Source: an uncultured Neptuniibacter sp.
Lineage (GTDB): Bacteria; Pseudomonadota; Gammaproteobacteria; Pseudomonadales; Balneatricaceae
DNA: 64,000 nucleotides
Reading direction: 5' to 3'
Assembly (NCBI RefSeq): GCF_947498015.1
Contig: NZ_CANMIR010000008.1
Span: 62,001-126,000, forward strand
Positions 36,487 to 45,608 of this stretch are shown here, piece after piece. Both the position numbers and the translations under genes were made by a program. The notes below the pieces were generated by a model that did no database searches, had not been told where the DNA came from, and worked only from the letters and a program-made list of their open reading frames with translations. How positions within the stretch are numbered: position 1 is the stretch's first letter; every line of letters begins with the position of its first letter.

Positions 36487-38542
36487 TATACTTCTCCCGA
36501 TCTTCACATAATGGCAATGAAACCCTGAAAAAAGCCCCTATTTCTCTATTTTCGGCGCTAATTTCACCACCAAGATCACGCAAAATTGAGCGAACAATAG
36601 CAAGCCCTAACCCAAGACCCGCACCAATTTTCTTTGAGGTTACAAATGGATCAAACAGCTGTTGTAATAATGAAGACTCTATACCCGGACCGCTATCCGA
36701 TACTTCCAGCACGATGATGCTGCCCTTCTCATACAACTGGATAGTGATTTGTTTCATCACCGAACCATCCAGAGCATCCAGCGAGTTTTTAATCAGATTG
36801 ACAACAACCTGCTCCAACCTCGCACTATCCCCTTCAACATAGAGCGCGTGTTCAGGCATCAGAAGCTGAATATCCACCTCCTGCTCAGTAACCCGTTGCT
36901 TAAACATCTGCAGAGAATGTTCAACCGCCATCTGCATTGAAACCGGCTGTCTTTGCTCCGGTTTTTTATATGCGTAGGTTTTCAGCTGTGTCGTAATCTG
37001 AGCCATCCTCTGGGTCAGCATATCCATCTCAACCAGACTCTCCTCAAGCATCTCAGGCTGACTCATGACCTGACGACAGATCGCCACGTAGTTTCTAATC
37101 GCTGTGAGAGGCTGATTTAACTCATGTACTATCGCGGTAGACATCCGCCCTAACACAGCCATTTTGCCTGCTTGGATCAGTTCATCCTGTGCTTCATGTA
37201 GTGCCTGAGTCCGTTCTTTAACTTTATGTTCCAATGATTCATTAGCACTTTTTAACGCCAGTTCGAGTCCCTTCCTGCGAGAGATATCGATCAGAGTAAC
37301 AAGGTATTGGTGATAGGTATGCTGTTGCATACGACGAATAGAGATCATCAGGGGAAATTCTGTACCATCCCCACGAATACCCACAGCTTCATATCCGATC
37401 AAGGGTGAAAACCCCCGCTCACCCAGTCTTGAAATTAAACGCTCAATAGGCGTGACACCCTCAGCGGAGAGTAGTGATATCAGAGGCTTTTGAAGAATCA
37501 GCTGGCTTGAGACTGAAAACTGTTGCAAAGCCATCTCATTCGCAAATGTAATGCGCCCCGTTTCATCGATGAGAATCAACCCCACCTGTGCATTGTTTAT
37601 GATCGCTTTTTGACGCGCTTCACTCTTAGCCAGCGCTGCCCGTGTTTCATTCTGTGAACGGAGCTTAAGTTGACGCTCCCTGAAAAAAAGTCCGAACAAT
37701 CCAGCAGCAATACAGCCCCCAAATGCAAAAAGGACCGCATTCCTAACATTTCTCTGCACCACTTCGGTGTCACTGAGGGCGATCACCTCCCATTGGAGAT
37801 CATCCAGAATAACTTTGCGTGCCAACCAGCGTTCATCACCGTGCGACCATAACTCTGCCCTGATCCCGTTACTTAGATGACTGCTAGTGATACGCGCCTG
37901 CTCCTCAAGATTTTCAAATAATGAGAAGGACCCATTACTAAAAAACAGCACCCCATCTTGATTACTAATCAGCACCGTACCAAGGGTTTTTAACTGATCA
38001 ACTAACTTATTCAGCTTAATACGGACAACAGCCACACCCTCAAATGCGCGATCAACATAGATAGGCGAGGAAAGGTAATAGGCGGGGTTTCTACGCTCAC
38101 GATTGAGACTGAATTGCCGACCTCTTTGACCCTCTACTGCTTGCAGATAGTAGTTATGTTGATTATGCGGGGCTAGAAGATAGCGATTATTGTCACGCCA
38201 GTTGCTATCAGCCTGGGCATACCCTCGAGCATCCAGAACAAATAAACCCGAAGCACCCGCGACAAGATTAATCTTTTCTAAGTAAAGATTGACTGCATCA
38301 CGCTCACTACTCTGGCCAGTCTGAAGTAGAGTTTTGACGTCAGAATCCTGAGAGATCAAAAAAGGCAGATAGTGATAACTATCCAAGGTTGATCGTAGCT
38401 GAGTGATCACACTCAATAACTCATCAGAGCCCTTCTGGTGCAAACGCTGTAACGTCCAGTCTTTCACTACCGAAGCTACCTGCCAGGTAAATACGATAGT
38501 GAACAGAAGAAACAATATAAAACCTACAAGACGTCGATTCAC
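36479..38542 (-). CDS. DctB-like sensor histidine kinase
   Basis: 687 residues. TM1 (7-26), a periplasmic Cache-type sensor (about 30-265), TM2 (~268-290), a PAS domain (~310-430), a coiled coil, then HisKA with phosphoacceptor H473 (STAIVHELNQPLTAI) and an ATPase domain with N box VVNLIKNSLDAL, DSGPGI and GAGLGLGLAIV. This is the DctB layout for sensing external dicarboxylates. With the overlapping DctD-like gene it forms a two-component pair. The PAS domain between TM2 and the kinase core adds a possible cytoplasmic input. Confidence 0.93.
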   Translation of the reverse strand: MNRRLVGFILFLLFTIVFTWQVASVVKDWTLQRLHQKGSDELLSVITQLRSTLDSYHYLPFLISQDSDVKTLLQTGQSSERDAVNLYLEKINLVAGASGLFVLDARGYAQADSNWRDNNRYLLAPHNQHNYYLQAVEGQRGRQFSLNRERRNPAYYLSSPIYVDRAFEGVAVVRIKLNKLVDQLKTLGTVLISNQDGVLFFSNGSFSLFENLEEQARITSSHLSNGIRAELWSHGDERWLARKVILDDLQWEVIALSDTEVVQRNVRNAVLFAFGGCIAAGLFGLFFRERQLKLRSQNETRAALAKSEARQKAIINNAQVGLILIDETGRITFANEMALQQFSVSSQLILQKPLISLLSAEGVTPIERLISRLGERGFSPLIGYEAVGIRGDGTEFPLMISIRRMQQHTYHQYLVTLIDISRRKGLELALKSANESLEHKVKERTQALHEAQDELIQAGKMAVLGRMSTAIVHELNQPLTAIRNYVAICRQVMSQPEMLEESLVEMDMLTQRMAQITTQLKTYAYKKPEQRQPVSMQMAVEHSLQMFKQRVTEQEVDIQLLMPEHALYVEGDSARLEQVVVNLIKNSLDALDGSVMKQITIQLYEKGSIIVLEVSDSGPGIESSLLQQLFDPFVTSKKIGAGLGLGLAIVRSILRDLGGEISAENREIGAFFRVSLPLCEDREKYNG

Positions 38543-38596
38543 ATGAAGACTCTTAACTTATAATGGGATCAGCTTAGCACTCTGACAAAAGATCGC

Positions 38597-39313
38597 TCAT
38601 ACCGCCACACCGTCCCACTCAAAACATTCCGCCCTTCCCTCTTTAACTCTTCGATACCAGCCAGGTGCATCAAGCACATCACCAATCTCATTCAGCGGTG
38701 GGTAAGCTAATCCATTCTCGCGACAGAACCGTGCGAGGTCACGATTTCCCCACTCAAATAGTGTACGTGCAACTTCGTTATCGCTGAGCCTGGGTTGATC
38801 ATACATCCCCGCCTGAATTCTCTGGTGTTGAGCTTCAACCAAAATAATGCCTGCCGCGGTAGATACATTGAGGGAACTCACCATCCCCATCATTGGTATC
38901 GTGATATGTTCATCTGCCATCTCGGCTGCAACCTGGCTAACCCCCTGCTTCTCCGCTCCCATCAATACTGCACAGGGTTGAGTATAATCATAAGACCTAT
39001 AATCGATCGCCCGATCAGAAAAATGGGCCGCAACAACAGACATTCCTGCAGATTTAACCTTCTGTATCGCCTCCTCGACAGATGAATGCGCCTGCGTTTT
39101 AACATAAAAATCACTACCTTTAGCCGTCCCTCTATAAGTACGATAGCCCTCTTTAGGAACGACGGTATGGATCTGATGGATCCCGACAGCATCACAGTTT
39201 CGAATCAGGGCAGAGAGATTTCTGGGCTTATTTACCTGATCAGCGATGAGGCTAAGATCTGGCTGGCGACGATAGAGGACTTGCTGTAGTTTGGCTGTTC
39301 TTTCAGGTGTCAT
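38597..39313 (-). CDS. trmH: tRNA (Gm18) 2'-O-methyltransferase TrmH
   Basis: 238 residues of the SPOUT family: N-terminal PERTAKLQQVLYRRQPDLSL, motif 1 VNKPRNLSALIRNCDAVGI, motif 2 LMGAEKQGVS, motif 3 IPMMGMVSSLNVSTAAGI, and the TrmH-specific C-terminal extension with the ARFCRENGLAYPPL segment. It methylates G18 in the D-loop of tRNAs. Divergent from the prephenate dehydratase gene across 106 bases. Confidence 0.95.
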   Translation of the reverse strand: MTPERTAKLQQVLYRRQPDLSLIADQVNKPRNLSALIRNCDAVGIHQIHTVVPKEGYRTYRGTAKGSDFYVKTQAHSSVEEAIQKVKSAGMSVVAAHFSDRAIDYRSYDYTQPCAVLMGAEKQGVSQVAAEMADEHITIPMMGMVSSLNVSTAAGIILVEAQHQRIQAGMYDQPRLSDNEVARTLFEWGNRDLARFCRENGLAYPPLNEIGDVLDAPGWYRRVKEGRAECFEWDGVAV

Positions 39314-39419
39314 AGTCGTATTTGTTCGAATAAATTAACTGCGCGAACAGTAACAGAGTTTCTATCTCTGTGTAATAATACGCCCCTCTCAAAGATGGAT
39401 TAACTTCGAACACAACGCT

Positions 39420-40286
39420 ATGACCAATCTGCCAGCAATTATCGCCTACCAGGGCGTACCCGGTGCCTATTCTCACCTTTCCTGCCGCAAGGCTCACCCG
39501 GAACTGGAAGCTCAGGCCTGCGCTACCTTTGCTGATGCCATGTTTATGGTCGAAGGGGGTAAGGCTCGCTTAGCGATGATCCCGCTGGAAAATTCAACCG
39601 CTGGCAGGGTTGAAGAGATCTATCGCCTGATGCCGAAGACCAAACTACATATCGTGGGTGAGCATTTCGAACCGGTCAACCACTGCCTTCTGGCCCCAAA
39701 GGGGACTAGGATCGAAGATATTAAATTTGTTTCCTCACACCCTCAGGCACTGGCCCAGTGCGATGGTCATATCAACGAGCTTGGAATCACCCCCACGGCA
39801 AGCCTGGATACAGCAGGCGCGGCCGCGGACCTCAGTCAAACCCCGTCACAGGGACATGCTGCGATAGCATCCAGCCTTGCGGCTGAGCTTTATCAACTGG
39901 AAATCATTCGTGATAATTTCCAGGATAAAAGCGGTAACACCACCCGCTTTTTGATTCTTGCGCGCGACAGCCATATGCCTGATCTGGATAAAAACACGCG
40001 ATTTATGACATCGATCATGTTTACCGTCCGAAATATTCCCGCCGCCTTATATAAAGCACTGGGAGGCTTTTCTACCAATGGGGTAAACATGCTCAAACTT
40101 GAGAGCTATATGGCATCTGACTCCATGACAGCAACCAGCTTCCATCTTGATGTCGAGGGACATCCTGACCAGAAGAAGATGAAGTATGCTCTACAGGAGC
40201 TGGATTTCTTTGCGAAAGATGTACGCATCATGGGCACCTACCCCTGGCACCCTTACCGCTCTAGAGATGACCAGATTATCGAGTAA
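39420..40286 (+). CDS. pheA: Prephenate dehydratase
   Basis: 288 residues, a stand-alone dehydratase without chorismate mutase. It opens with IAYQGVPGAYSHLSC, contains PLENSTAGRVEEIY, and has the catalytic TTR motif in SGNTTRFLIL, followed by an ACT regulatory domain (about 195-275). The usual ACT ESRP is ESYM here, so phenylalanine feedback may differ. It makes phenylpyruvate for phenylalanine synthesis. Confidence 0.9.
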   Translation: MTNLPAIIAYQGVPGAYSHLSCRKAHPELEAQACATFADAMFMVEGGKARLAMIPLENSTAGRVEEIYRLMPKTKLHIVGEHFEPVNHCLLAPKGTRIEDIKFVSSHPQALAQCDGHINELGITPTASLDTAGAAADLSQTPSQGHAAIASSLAAELYQLEIIRDNFQDKSGNTTRFLILARDSHMPDLDKNTRFMTSIMFTVRNIPAALYKALGGFSTNGVNMLKLESYMASDSMTATSFHLDVEGHPDQKKMKYALQELDFFAKDVRIMGTYPWHPYRSRDDQIIE

Positions 40287-40328
40287 CTGACGCATCTGAT
40301 TAATCTTTTCTCCAGCAACTCTTTTAAT

Positions 40329-40352
40329 AAAGCAGCCGACCGGCTGCTTTTT
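40329..40352 (+). terminator. Terminator of pheA
   Basis: Stem AAAGCAGCCG / CGGCTGCTTT with a two-base AC between arms, followed by TT and an AT-rich stretch; 42 bases after the pheA stop. Confidence 0.9.
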
Positions 40353-40488
40353 AATGAATAGCCCCTTGAAGCAAAGTTATCCGCCAAATGACAATCGATC
40401 CACTAAATTTCACTATCGCAAAAATATTGCTGCAAAAGTAGATATAACCCTCTGTAATTAAATACCAAAGTCCTATGTTGCAATGCAG

Positions 40489-40517
40489 CAATTGCCCTCA
40501 TACTTACAGGGCAATTG
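40489..40517 (+). repeat. Inverted repeat in pheA-arsR gap
   Basis: Perfect 10-base arms CAATTGCCCT and AGGGCAATTG around nine bases, directly followed by the palindrome AGAATTAATTCT. It is not followed by T, so it is not a simple terminator; possibly part of a structured RNA ending at 40629. Confidence 0.55.
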
Positions 40518-40605
40518 AGAATTAATTCTTCATAAAGTGTGAGGATTTTGTACTCATCTGCATCCCATCTTCAACTCTGGCCTCGCCATGAGTTAACGCA
40601 TTTTT

Positions 40606-40629
40606 AGCCCCTTCAATGGGGCTTTTTTT
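40606..40629 (+). terminator. Orphan + strand terminator
   Basis: Stem AGCCCC / GGGGCT, loop TTCAAT, then seven T. It lies downstream of the pheA terminator and upstream of arsR, with no gene in between, so it either ends an unannotated small RNA or insulates arsR from readthrough. Confidence 0.85.
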
Positions 40630-40695
40630 CTTCGACAACATTTTAAGCGCTCAGTCATAGTAATCAGGTATTGATTATATTAATCAGATTGGACA

Positions 40696-40719
40696 TCATA
40701 TACGCCAAAGCATATATGA
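40696..40719. promoter_or_regulatory. Candidate ArsR operator
   Basis: Inverted repeat TCATATA (40696-40702) and TATATGA (40713-40719) with a 10-base spacer, ending 7 bases before the arsR ATG at 40727. AT-rich repeats of this kind are typical ArsR/SmtB operators. A second one, TAATCA-GGTAT-TGATTA, is at 40661-40677. Confidence 0.55.
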
Positions 40720-40726
40720 ATGATTA

Positions 40727-41053
40727 ATGATGTTGCCTTCAGTCTTTTTTAAGAGTCTCTCTGACGAAACCCGCCTGCATATTCTAATGCTGCTTCACGC
40801 GCATGAGGAGTTGTGTGTGTGTGATATAACCTCACTACTGGAATTGAGCCAGCCCAAAATTTCGAGACACCTGGCTCAGCTGCGCAACCTAAACATTCTT
40901 CAGGGACGCAAACAGGGGCGCTGGGTCTACTACCGGATACACCCGGACCTTCCCCAATGGGTGCGACTGACCATAGAAAACTGCGCAGAAGGCAACAAAC
41001 AGCAGTTCAGCTATTTGCTTGATAAACCTGTCACCTCAAATATTTGCGAGTAA
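40727..41053 (+). CDS. arsR: ArsR-family arsenic-responsive repressor
   Basis: 108 residues with a winged helix (DITSLLELSQPKISRHLAQL). C30 and C32 in ELCVCD form the classic As(III)-binding motif of ArsR. A third Cys is C87 in IENCAEG, and one is at the C-terminus (ICE). First gene of an arsR-GAPDH-arsJ operon; six bases separate it from the next gene. It should repress the operon from the inverted repeat just upstream and release on arsenite. Confidence 0.92.
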   Translation: MMLPSVFFKSLSDETRLHILMLLHAHEELCVCDITSLLELSQPKISRHLAQLRNLNILQGRKQGRWVYYRIHPDLPQWVRLTIENCAEGNKQQFSYLLDKPVTSNICE

Positions 41054-41059
41054 CCTAAT

Positions 41060-42070
41060 ATGACTATCAAAATCGGGATTAATGGCTTTGGGCGAATGGG
41101 ACGACTGGTGCTTCGGGCATCATGGGACTGGCCAGAATTTGAATTCATCCAGATCAACGACCCTATGGGGGATGCAGAGACGCTTGCTCACCTTCTTAAT
41201 TTCGATTCTGTACATGGTACCTGGTCTAACAACGCAACCGCGGAAGGCAATCGAATCACTGTCGGCGACCAGGAAATCAGCGTTAGCCAAAACAGAGAGA
41301 TCCATGAAACAGATTGGTCTGAATGCGATCTCGTTTTTGAAGCCAGCGGTGTCATGAAAGAGAAATCTCTGCTTGAAGAGTATCTTAAGCAGGGCGTAAA
41401 GCAGGTCGTAGTAACCGCTCCGGTTAAAGAGGATGGCATCCTCAATCTGGTGATGGGAATCAACCACTCGTTATACGAAAAAGGAACCTACCCAATTGTA
41501 ACGGCAGCCTCATGTACCACTAACTGCCTCGCCCCTGTCATCAAAGTTATCCATGAAAAGATCGGAATAAAACATGGTTCGATGACCACGGTTCACGATA
41601 TTACAAACACACAAACTATTCTGGATGCCCCACACAAAGACCTTCGGCGTGCACGGGCTTGCGGGATGAGCCTTATTCCAACAACGACCGGTTCTGCGAA
41701 AGCTATCACTCAGATTTTCCCTGAGTTGAGCGGCAAACTGAATGGTCATGCCATCAGGGTTCCACTGGCCAACGCCTCTTTGACAGATATGGTTTTTGAA
41801 CTGGAGCGCGAGACTACAGAGCGGGAAGTTAATACCCTTTTTGAAACCGCCGCTTCCGGTGAACTCAAGGGAATCCTGGGTTACGAGGAGCGTCCACTGG
41901 TCTCCATAGATTATCGAACAGATCCGCGCTCAAGCATTATTGATGCGCTTTCCACTATGGTGATCAATGGCACTCAACTAAAGCTCTACGCATGGTATGA
42001 CAACGAATGGGGTTACGCTAATCGCACAGCAGAACTCGCTAGATACGTGATGGATTACAGTAGCAAATGA
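41060..42070 (+). CDS. ArsJ-associated glyceraldehyde-3-phosphate dehydrogenase
   Basis: 336 residues, full-length GAPDH: NAD motif [14 protein letters not shown], catalytic C152 in ASCTTNC, H179 in [10 protein letters not shown], and DNEWGYANR near the end. Set between arsR and arsJ, it matches the dedicated GAPDH that uses arsenate in place of phosphate to form unstable 1-arseno-3-phosphoglycerate. Its last four bases overlap the arsJ start. It is probably not the glycolytic enzyme. Confidence 0.92.
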   Translation: MTIKIGINGFGRMGRLVLRASWDWPEFEFIQINDPMGDAETLAHLLNFDSVHGTWSNNATAEGNRITVGDQEISVSQNREIHETDWSECDLVFEASGVMKEKSLLEEYLKQGVKQVVVTAPVKEDGILNLVMGINHSLYEKGTYPIVTAASCTTNCLAPVIKVIHEKIGIKHGSMTTVHDITNTQTILDAPHKDLRRARACGMSLIPTTTGSAKAITQIFPELSGKLNGHAIRVPLANASLTDMVFELERETTEREVNTLFETAASGELKGILGYEERPLVSIDYRTDPRSSIIDALSTMVINGTQLKLYAWYDNEWGYANRTAELARYVMDYSSK

Positions 42071-43266
42071 CCGCCCTTTCCTCACAAGCCATCCGCCAAT
42101 ACCTGATTGTTACCGGAAATTATTGGGGATTTACGCTGACTGATGGTGCACTGCGCATGCTGGTGGTGCTCCATTTTCATCAACTCGGCTATAGCGCTCT
42201 CAGCATCGCGATGCTGTTTCTTTTCTATGAGTTTTTTGGCGTTATCACCAATCTTGTGGGGGGCTGGCTGGGCGCCAGAATCGGCCTGAATAAAACCATG
42301 AACATCGGACTGAGTTTACAGGCGGCCGCTCTTCTGATGCTAACCCTTCCATCGGAGTTTCTTTCGATCCCCTGGGTGATGGCCGCTCAGGCTTTATCCG
42401 GCATTGCGAAAGATCTCAATAAAATGAGCGCCAAGAGCTCAGTCAAATCTCTTATTCAGCATGGCGCCGAAGGCACCCTATTTAAATGGGTTGCCATACT
42501 GACTGGTTCTAAGAACACCCTCAAAGGGCTAGGTTTTTTCATGGGGGGGCTGCTACTAAATCTATCAGGCTTCCAAGGGGCGATGTGGTTGATGCTCAGC
42601 CTGATCTCACTGGTATTAGTCCTCAGCCTCATACTGCTCAATAAGGAGCTTGGGGTTGCCAAGAACAAACCTAAATTCACCGAGATCTTTTCTAACAGCC
42701 GCGCTATCAATATTCTCTCTGCAGCACGTCTTTTCCTGTTTGCCTCACGTGATGTCTGGTTTGTGGTCGCCCTGCCCGTTTTTTTAAGCGAACACTTTAA
42801 ATGGGATTTCTGGCAAGTTGGCGGGTTTATGGCACTTTGGATTATTGCGTATGGTTTTATACAAACACTCGCCCCCGTAGTGACATCTCGAAGAGATGGA
42901 AAAACACCAGACGGGGTGAGTGCATTAAGTTGGGCAATAGCGCTAGCCACTGTTCCCCTTATGATCGCGCAGGGTTATGAACAACAGTCAGTACTACTGG
43001 GTGGGCTTCTTATTTACGGCATCTTCTTTGCGATTAACAGCTCACTTCACAGTTACCTGATCATCAGCTATGCACGTGAAGATGGGGCATCATTAGACGT
43101 GGGCTTTTATTACATGGCTAATGCTATAGGCAGACTGCTCGGCACCGTTCTATCGGGTCTTTTATTCCAGTTCTGGGGCCTTGAAGCATGTCTCTACCTA
43201 TCTGCAACATTGATCATCTTAACCGCCGTGATCTCAATAGCCCTGCCTAGGGATAGAAGCTGCTAG
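42067..43266 (+). CDS. arsJ: Organoarsenical efflux MFS transporter ArsJ
   Basis: 399 residues, about 11-12 membrane helices of the major facilitator type ([20 protein letters not shown] loop; [15 protein letters not shown] after helix 4, which is typical of ArsJ). It exports 1-arseno-3-phosphoglycerate made by the preceding GAPDH; outside the cell it breaks down to arsenate. ATGA overlap with the GAPDH gene shows co-translation. Followed by a shared weak hairpin. Confidence 0.92.
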   Translation: MTALSSQAIRQYLIVTGNYWGFTLTDGALRMLVVLHFHQLGYSALSIAMLFLFYEFFGVITNLVGGWLGARIGLNKTMNIGLSLQAAALLMLTLPSEFLSIPWVMAAQALSGIAKDLNKMSAKSSVKSLIQHGAEGTLFKWVAILTGSKNTLKGLGFFMGGLLLNLSGFQGAMWLMLSLISLVLVLSLILLNKELGVAKNKPKFTEIFSNSRAINILSAARLFLFASRDVWFVVALPVFLSEHFKWDFWQVGGFMALWIIAYGFIQTLAPVVTSRRDGKTPDGVSALSWAIALATVPLMIAQGYEQQSVLLGGLLIYGIFFAINSSLHSYLIISYAREDGASLDVGFYYMANAIGRLLGTVLSGLLFQFWGLEACLYLSATLIILTAVISIALPRDRSC

Positions 43267-43277
43267 CTCACAAATAT

Positions 43278-43309
43278 ACAGTCATAGCACTCCATCATAC
43301 TATGACTGT
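43278..43309. terminator. Hairpin between arsJ and tcdA
   Basis: 10-base arms ACAGTCATAG and CTATGACTGT around 12 bases, just past the arsJ stop and covering the tcdA stop. There are few T on either side, so termination would be weak. Confidence 0.5.
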
Positions 43310-44106
43310 TGTTGCTGTCGCTCCCAACGCTTTTGCATTTTTTCAAGCACTCGCGCCACCGCTGCAAAACCAAAAGTTGCAGTAACACAGGTTGAAGCAC
43401 CAAATCCCCCAGCGCAATCCAGACGGGTATTGCCATCAGATACACTCTTTTGTGCACAGACAGTCCCATCTGGTTGGGGATATACCAACTGCTCAGTAGA
43501 GTAAACACAATCAACAGAGAACCGCCTGCCACTTTTACTAAAACGGTAATGACGACGCAGAAACGAACGAACTTTGGCAGCAAGAGGGTCGTGATTGGTC
43601 TTTGACAGATCACAGATCTCAATCTTTGTAGGATCCATCTGCCCCCCGGCCCCACCTACGGTGATGATAGGAATTTTCCGATAGGAGCAGTGGGCTATCA
43701 GTGCAGCTTTTTCTTTGACGCTGTCAATCGCATCAATAACATAATCAAACTCACTGGTGATCAATTCAGGAATATTCTCACGGGTTATAAAGTCTTCAAC
43801 TTCAACCACTTCACATTCCGGATTTATCAATTTAATCCGCTCGGCCATCGCTTCAGTCTTTGAACGACCAATATTGCCATCGAGCGCATGAATCTGTCGG
43901 TTTGTATTGGTGATGCAGATATCATCCAGATCGATCAACGTGATCTTACCGATTGCTGTACGCGCGAGCGCCTCAGCCACCCATGAGCCCACTCCACCTA
44001 TTCCGATGACACAGATGTGTGCATGTCGAAACCTATCAACGGAATCGTTGCCATACAATCGACGGGTACCACCAAACCTGTTTTCAAACCCAGAAGACAA
44101 ATTCAC
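43300..44106 (-). CDS. tcdA: tRNA threonylcarbamoyladenosine dehydratase TcdA
   Basis: 268 residues of the ThiF/E1 superfamily: FGGTRRLYGNDSVDRFRHAH at the start, ATP-binding GIGGVGSWVAEALARTAIG, the LIDLDDICITNTNRQ loop, and CVYSTEQLVYP in the second half. It cyclises t6A to ct6A at position 37 of ANN-decoding tRNAs. The start follows the small zinc-ribbon gene by 25 bases. Confidence 0.93.
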   Translation of the reverse strand: MNLSSGFENRFGGTRRLYGNDSVDRFRHAHICVIGIGGVGSWVAEALARTAIGKITLIDLDDICITNTNRQIHALDGNIGRSKTEAMAERIKLINPECEVVEVEDFITRENIPELITSEFDYVIDAIDSVKEKAALIAHCSYRKIPIITVGGAGGQMDPTKIEICDLSKTNHDPLAAKVRSFLRRHYRFSKSGRRFSVDCVYSTEQLVYPQPDGTVCAQKSVSDGNTRLDCAGGFGASTCVTATFGFAAVARVLEKMQKRWERQQQQS

Positions 44107-44131
44107 TCTCCAATAAAATAGTAGAACCGCT

Positions 44132-44350
44132 TTAGAACTCTTCGTCAGTGAGCTCTGTCAGGATAACTGTGCCGCACTTAGCGCATTTTCCCTCGATGAA
44201 GATGGTCTCATTGAGTTCATACTCTTCCGGCTCAACCATCCCCAAATTCACCTCCTGGCAATGGTCACACCAAGTCTGTTCCAGAAACGCCTTCTTATCC
44301 TCTTCACTTCGAAGGTTAAAATCTCTTTCGATACGCTCGTTATCACTCAT
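44132..44350 (-). CDS. Small zinc-ribbon protein, unknown
   Basis: 72 residues, acidic, with two Cys pairs (C28/C31 in WCDHC and C56/C59 in CAKC), predicting a single zinc ribbon. It ends in LTDEEF. No family name recognised; such miniproteins are common in gammaproteobacteria. It lies between the pseudouridine synthase and tcdA genes on the same strand with short gaps, so the three may be co-transcribed. Confidence 0.78.
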   Translation of the reverse strand: MSDNERIERDFNLRSEEDKKAFLEQTWCDHCQEVNLGMVEPEEYELNETIFIEGKCAKCGTVILTELTDEEF

Positions 44351-44364
44351 GACAGATACTCTTA

Positions 44365-45093
44365 CTATTTAATGTTGGGCCAATTCAGGGCTTCAGGATC
44401 AGAAAAGTGCTGCGTTATAGCATGTATGCAAGCTTCATCAAAGAACTCACCTTCACTCGGCAGACTCAGGTAGCTATATTCCTCTCCTGCATAGACAAAG
44501 CCTAACGAGTATGCATGCAGATAAGTGCGATCAGACACTACGCCACTATAGAGCTTATCGCCCAGTATAGCCGCTCCTTCACTTTTCAACGCAACACGAA
44601 TCTGATGGGTCTTACCTGTTGTCGGTTTTAGCAAAAAAAGACGATAACCGGGTTTAACTGAGCAACTGAAAAATTGAGTTATCGCTGGGTTTCTGCGTGT
44701 TTTAAGCAGCTTCCACATCCCACGTCTGGATCTATCCATATCGCCACAGATCAATCCCTGCTTTCGACGTGGCTTACCCTTGGAGATAGCCAGATAAAAC
44801 TTCTTAACCTGACGAGAACGAAACTGCTCAGCTAAGGCCGAAGCCGCCTGGGCAGACTTAGCAAATACCATCACCCCAGATGTGACTTTATCCAGCCGAT
44901 GCACCAGATAGATTTGTTCCAGTGCAAGATCTTTTTGAAGCTGCATAGTGAGACCGGCAATCTCTTGATCTTTATGCACACTTATACCCGGTGATTTATC
45001 AATCACCAACAATTCAGCGGTTTGATCAAGAATTCGATACACTCGGCCACCTCTAAAAAGCGGCATAATGAGGGAGTTGAGTTGATAATTCAA
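44365..45093 (-). CDS. RluA-family pseudouridine synthase
   Basis: 242 residues; no S4 domain. Motif I LLVIDKSPGISVH, motif II HRLDKVTSGVMVFAKS with the catalytic Asp, and motif III PTTGKTHQIRVALKSEGAAI. Resembles the small RluA-like Rlu proteins (TIGR01621 type). The RNA target is not predictable from sequence alone. The start is either TTG 45093 or ATG 45066; neither has a clear binding site. Confidence 0.85.
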   Translation of the reverse strand: MNYQLNSLIMPLFRGGRVYRILDQTAELLVIDKSPGISVHKDQEIAGLTMQLQKDLALEQIYLVHRLDKVTSGVMVFAKSAQAASALAEQFRSRQVKKFYLAISKGKPRRKQGLICGDMDRSRRGMWKLLKTRRNPAITQFFSCSVKPGYRLFLLKPTTGKTHQIRVALKSEGAAILGDKLYSGVVSDRTYLHAYSLGFVYAGEEYSYLSLPSEGEFFDEACIHAITQHFSDPEALNWPNIK

Positions 45094-45142
45094 GAGGCGG
45101 GAAATTGATCTCCCACCTCTCTCCCATAAACGCAGATACTGA

Positions 45143-45508
45143 TTAAAGTTGAGCGATTCTTTTTAGGAATTTATCCACTTTATCTGTATAGATATGAAAA
45201 ACCACCCCTCGCTCTGACAACGCTTCTTTAAGCACCTTTACTTCGAGGCAGGCAATATTATCTTCAACAAATTTAACAGCTGAGAACCGTTCGTCACTGC
45301 CTTTGATATTAACAAACTTCACGCCATCCGCACTGAGCAATAAACGCTTTTCTGTTGCAGCAATATAGCCCTTATACCACTCTCGCCCCAGCACTTCCCC
45401 CTTGCGGTTCTTATGTGTCACAGTGAAGCGGACATTATTGTGTTTAACCTTAATGCCCTCTTTATCCAGCTTCCTCTGTAGTTTATCACTGATATGTTGA
45501 CTGCCCAT
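45143..45508 (-). CDS. Conserved-looking basic protein, unknown
   Basis: 121 residues from ATG 45508, chosen because GGAGG lies five bases before it; the frame continues to 45553. It is lysine-rich with alternating strands (VRFTVTHKNRKGEVLGREWY, YIAATEKRLLLSADGVKFVN) and a closing amphipathic helix (KVDKFLKRIAQL). No membrane segment, no motif, no family recognised. It lies downstream of hda. Confidence 0.65.
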   Translation of the reverse strand: MGSQHISDKLQRKLDKEGIKVKHNNVRFTVTHKNRKGEVLGREWYKGYIAATEKRLLLSADGVKFVNIKGSDERFSAVKFVEDNIACLEVKVLKEALSERGVVFHIYTDKVDKFLKRIAQL

Positions 45509-45608
45509 CACGACCTCCAGATCCCACAAAAAACGGCTACACCTATTGTGCATTACGCAGCCGCGAAAAGGAGTGACAATCTGATGAAGGTTTCAGCAAA
45601 AGAGGTGT

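Larger units (their letters stand above)
40287..40726. other. Intergenic region with two terminators and hairpin
   Basis: 440 bases between pheA and arsR. It holds the pheA terminator (40329-40352), a 10-bp hairpin (40489-40517), a palindrome AGAATTAATTCT (40518-40529), a second + strand terminator (40606-40629) and the arsR operator region. No convincing coding frame is present. The piece between the two terminators may encode a small RNA. Confidence 0.55.

Noticed and set aside
43263..43655. 130-codon minus-strand frame overlapping tcdA
   Set aside because: Shifted frame within tcdA, whose own frame shows clear ThiF-superfamily motifs.
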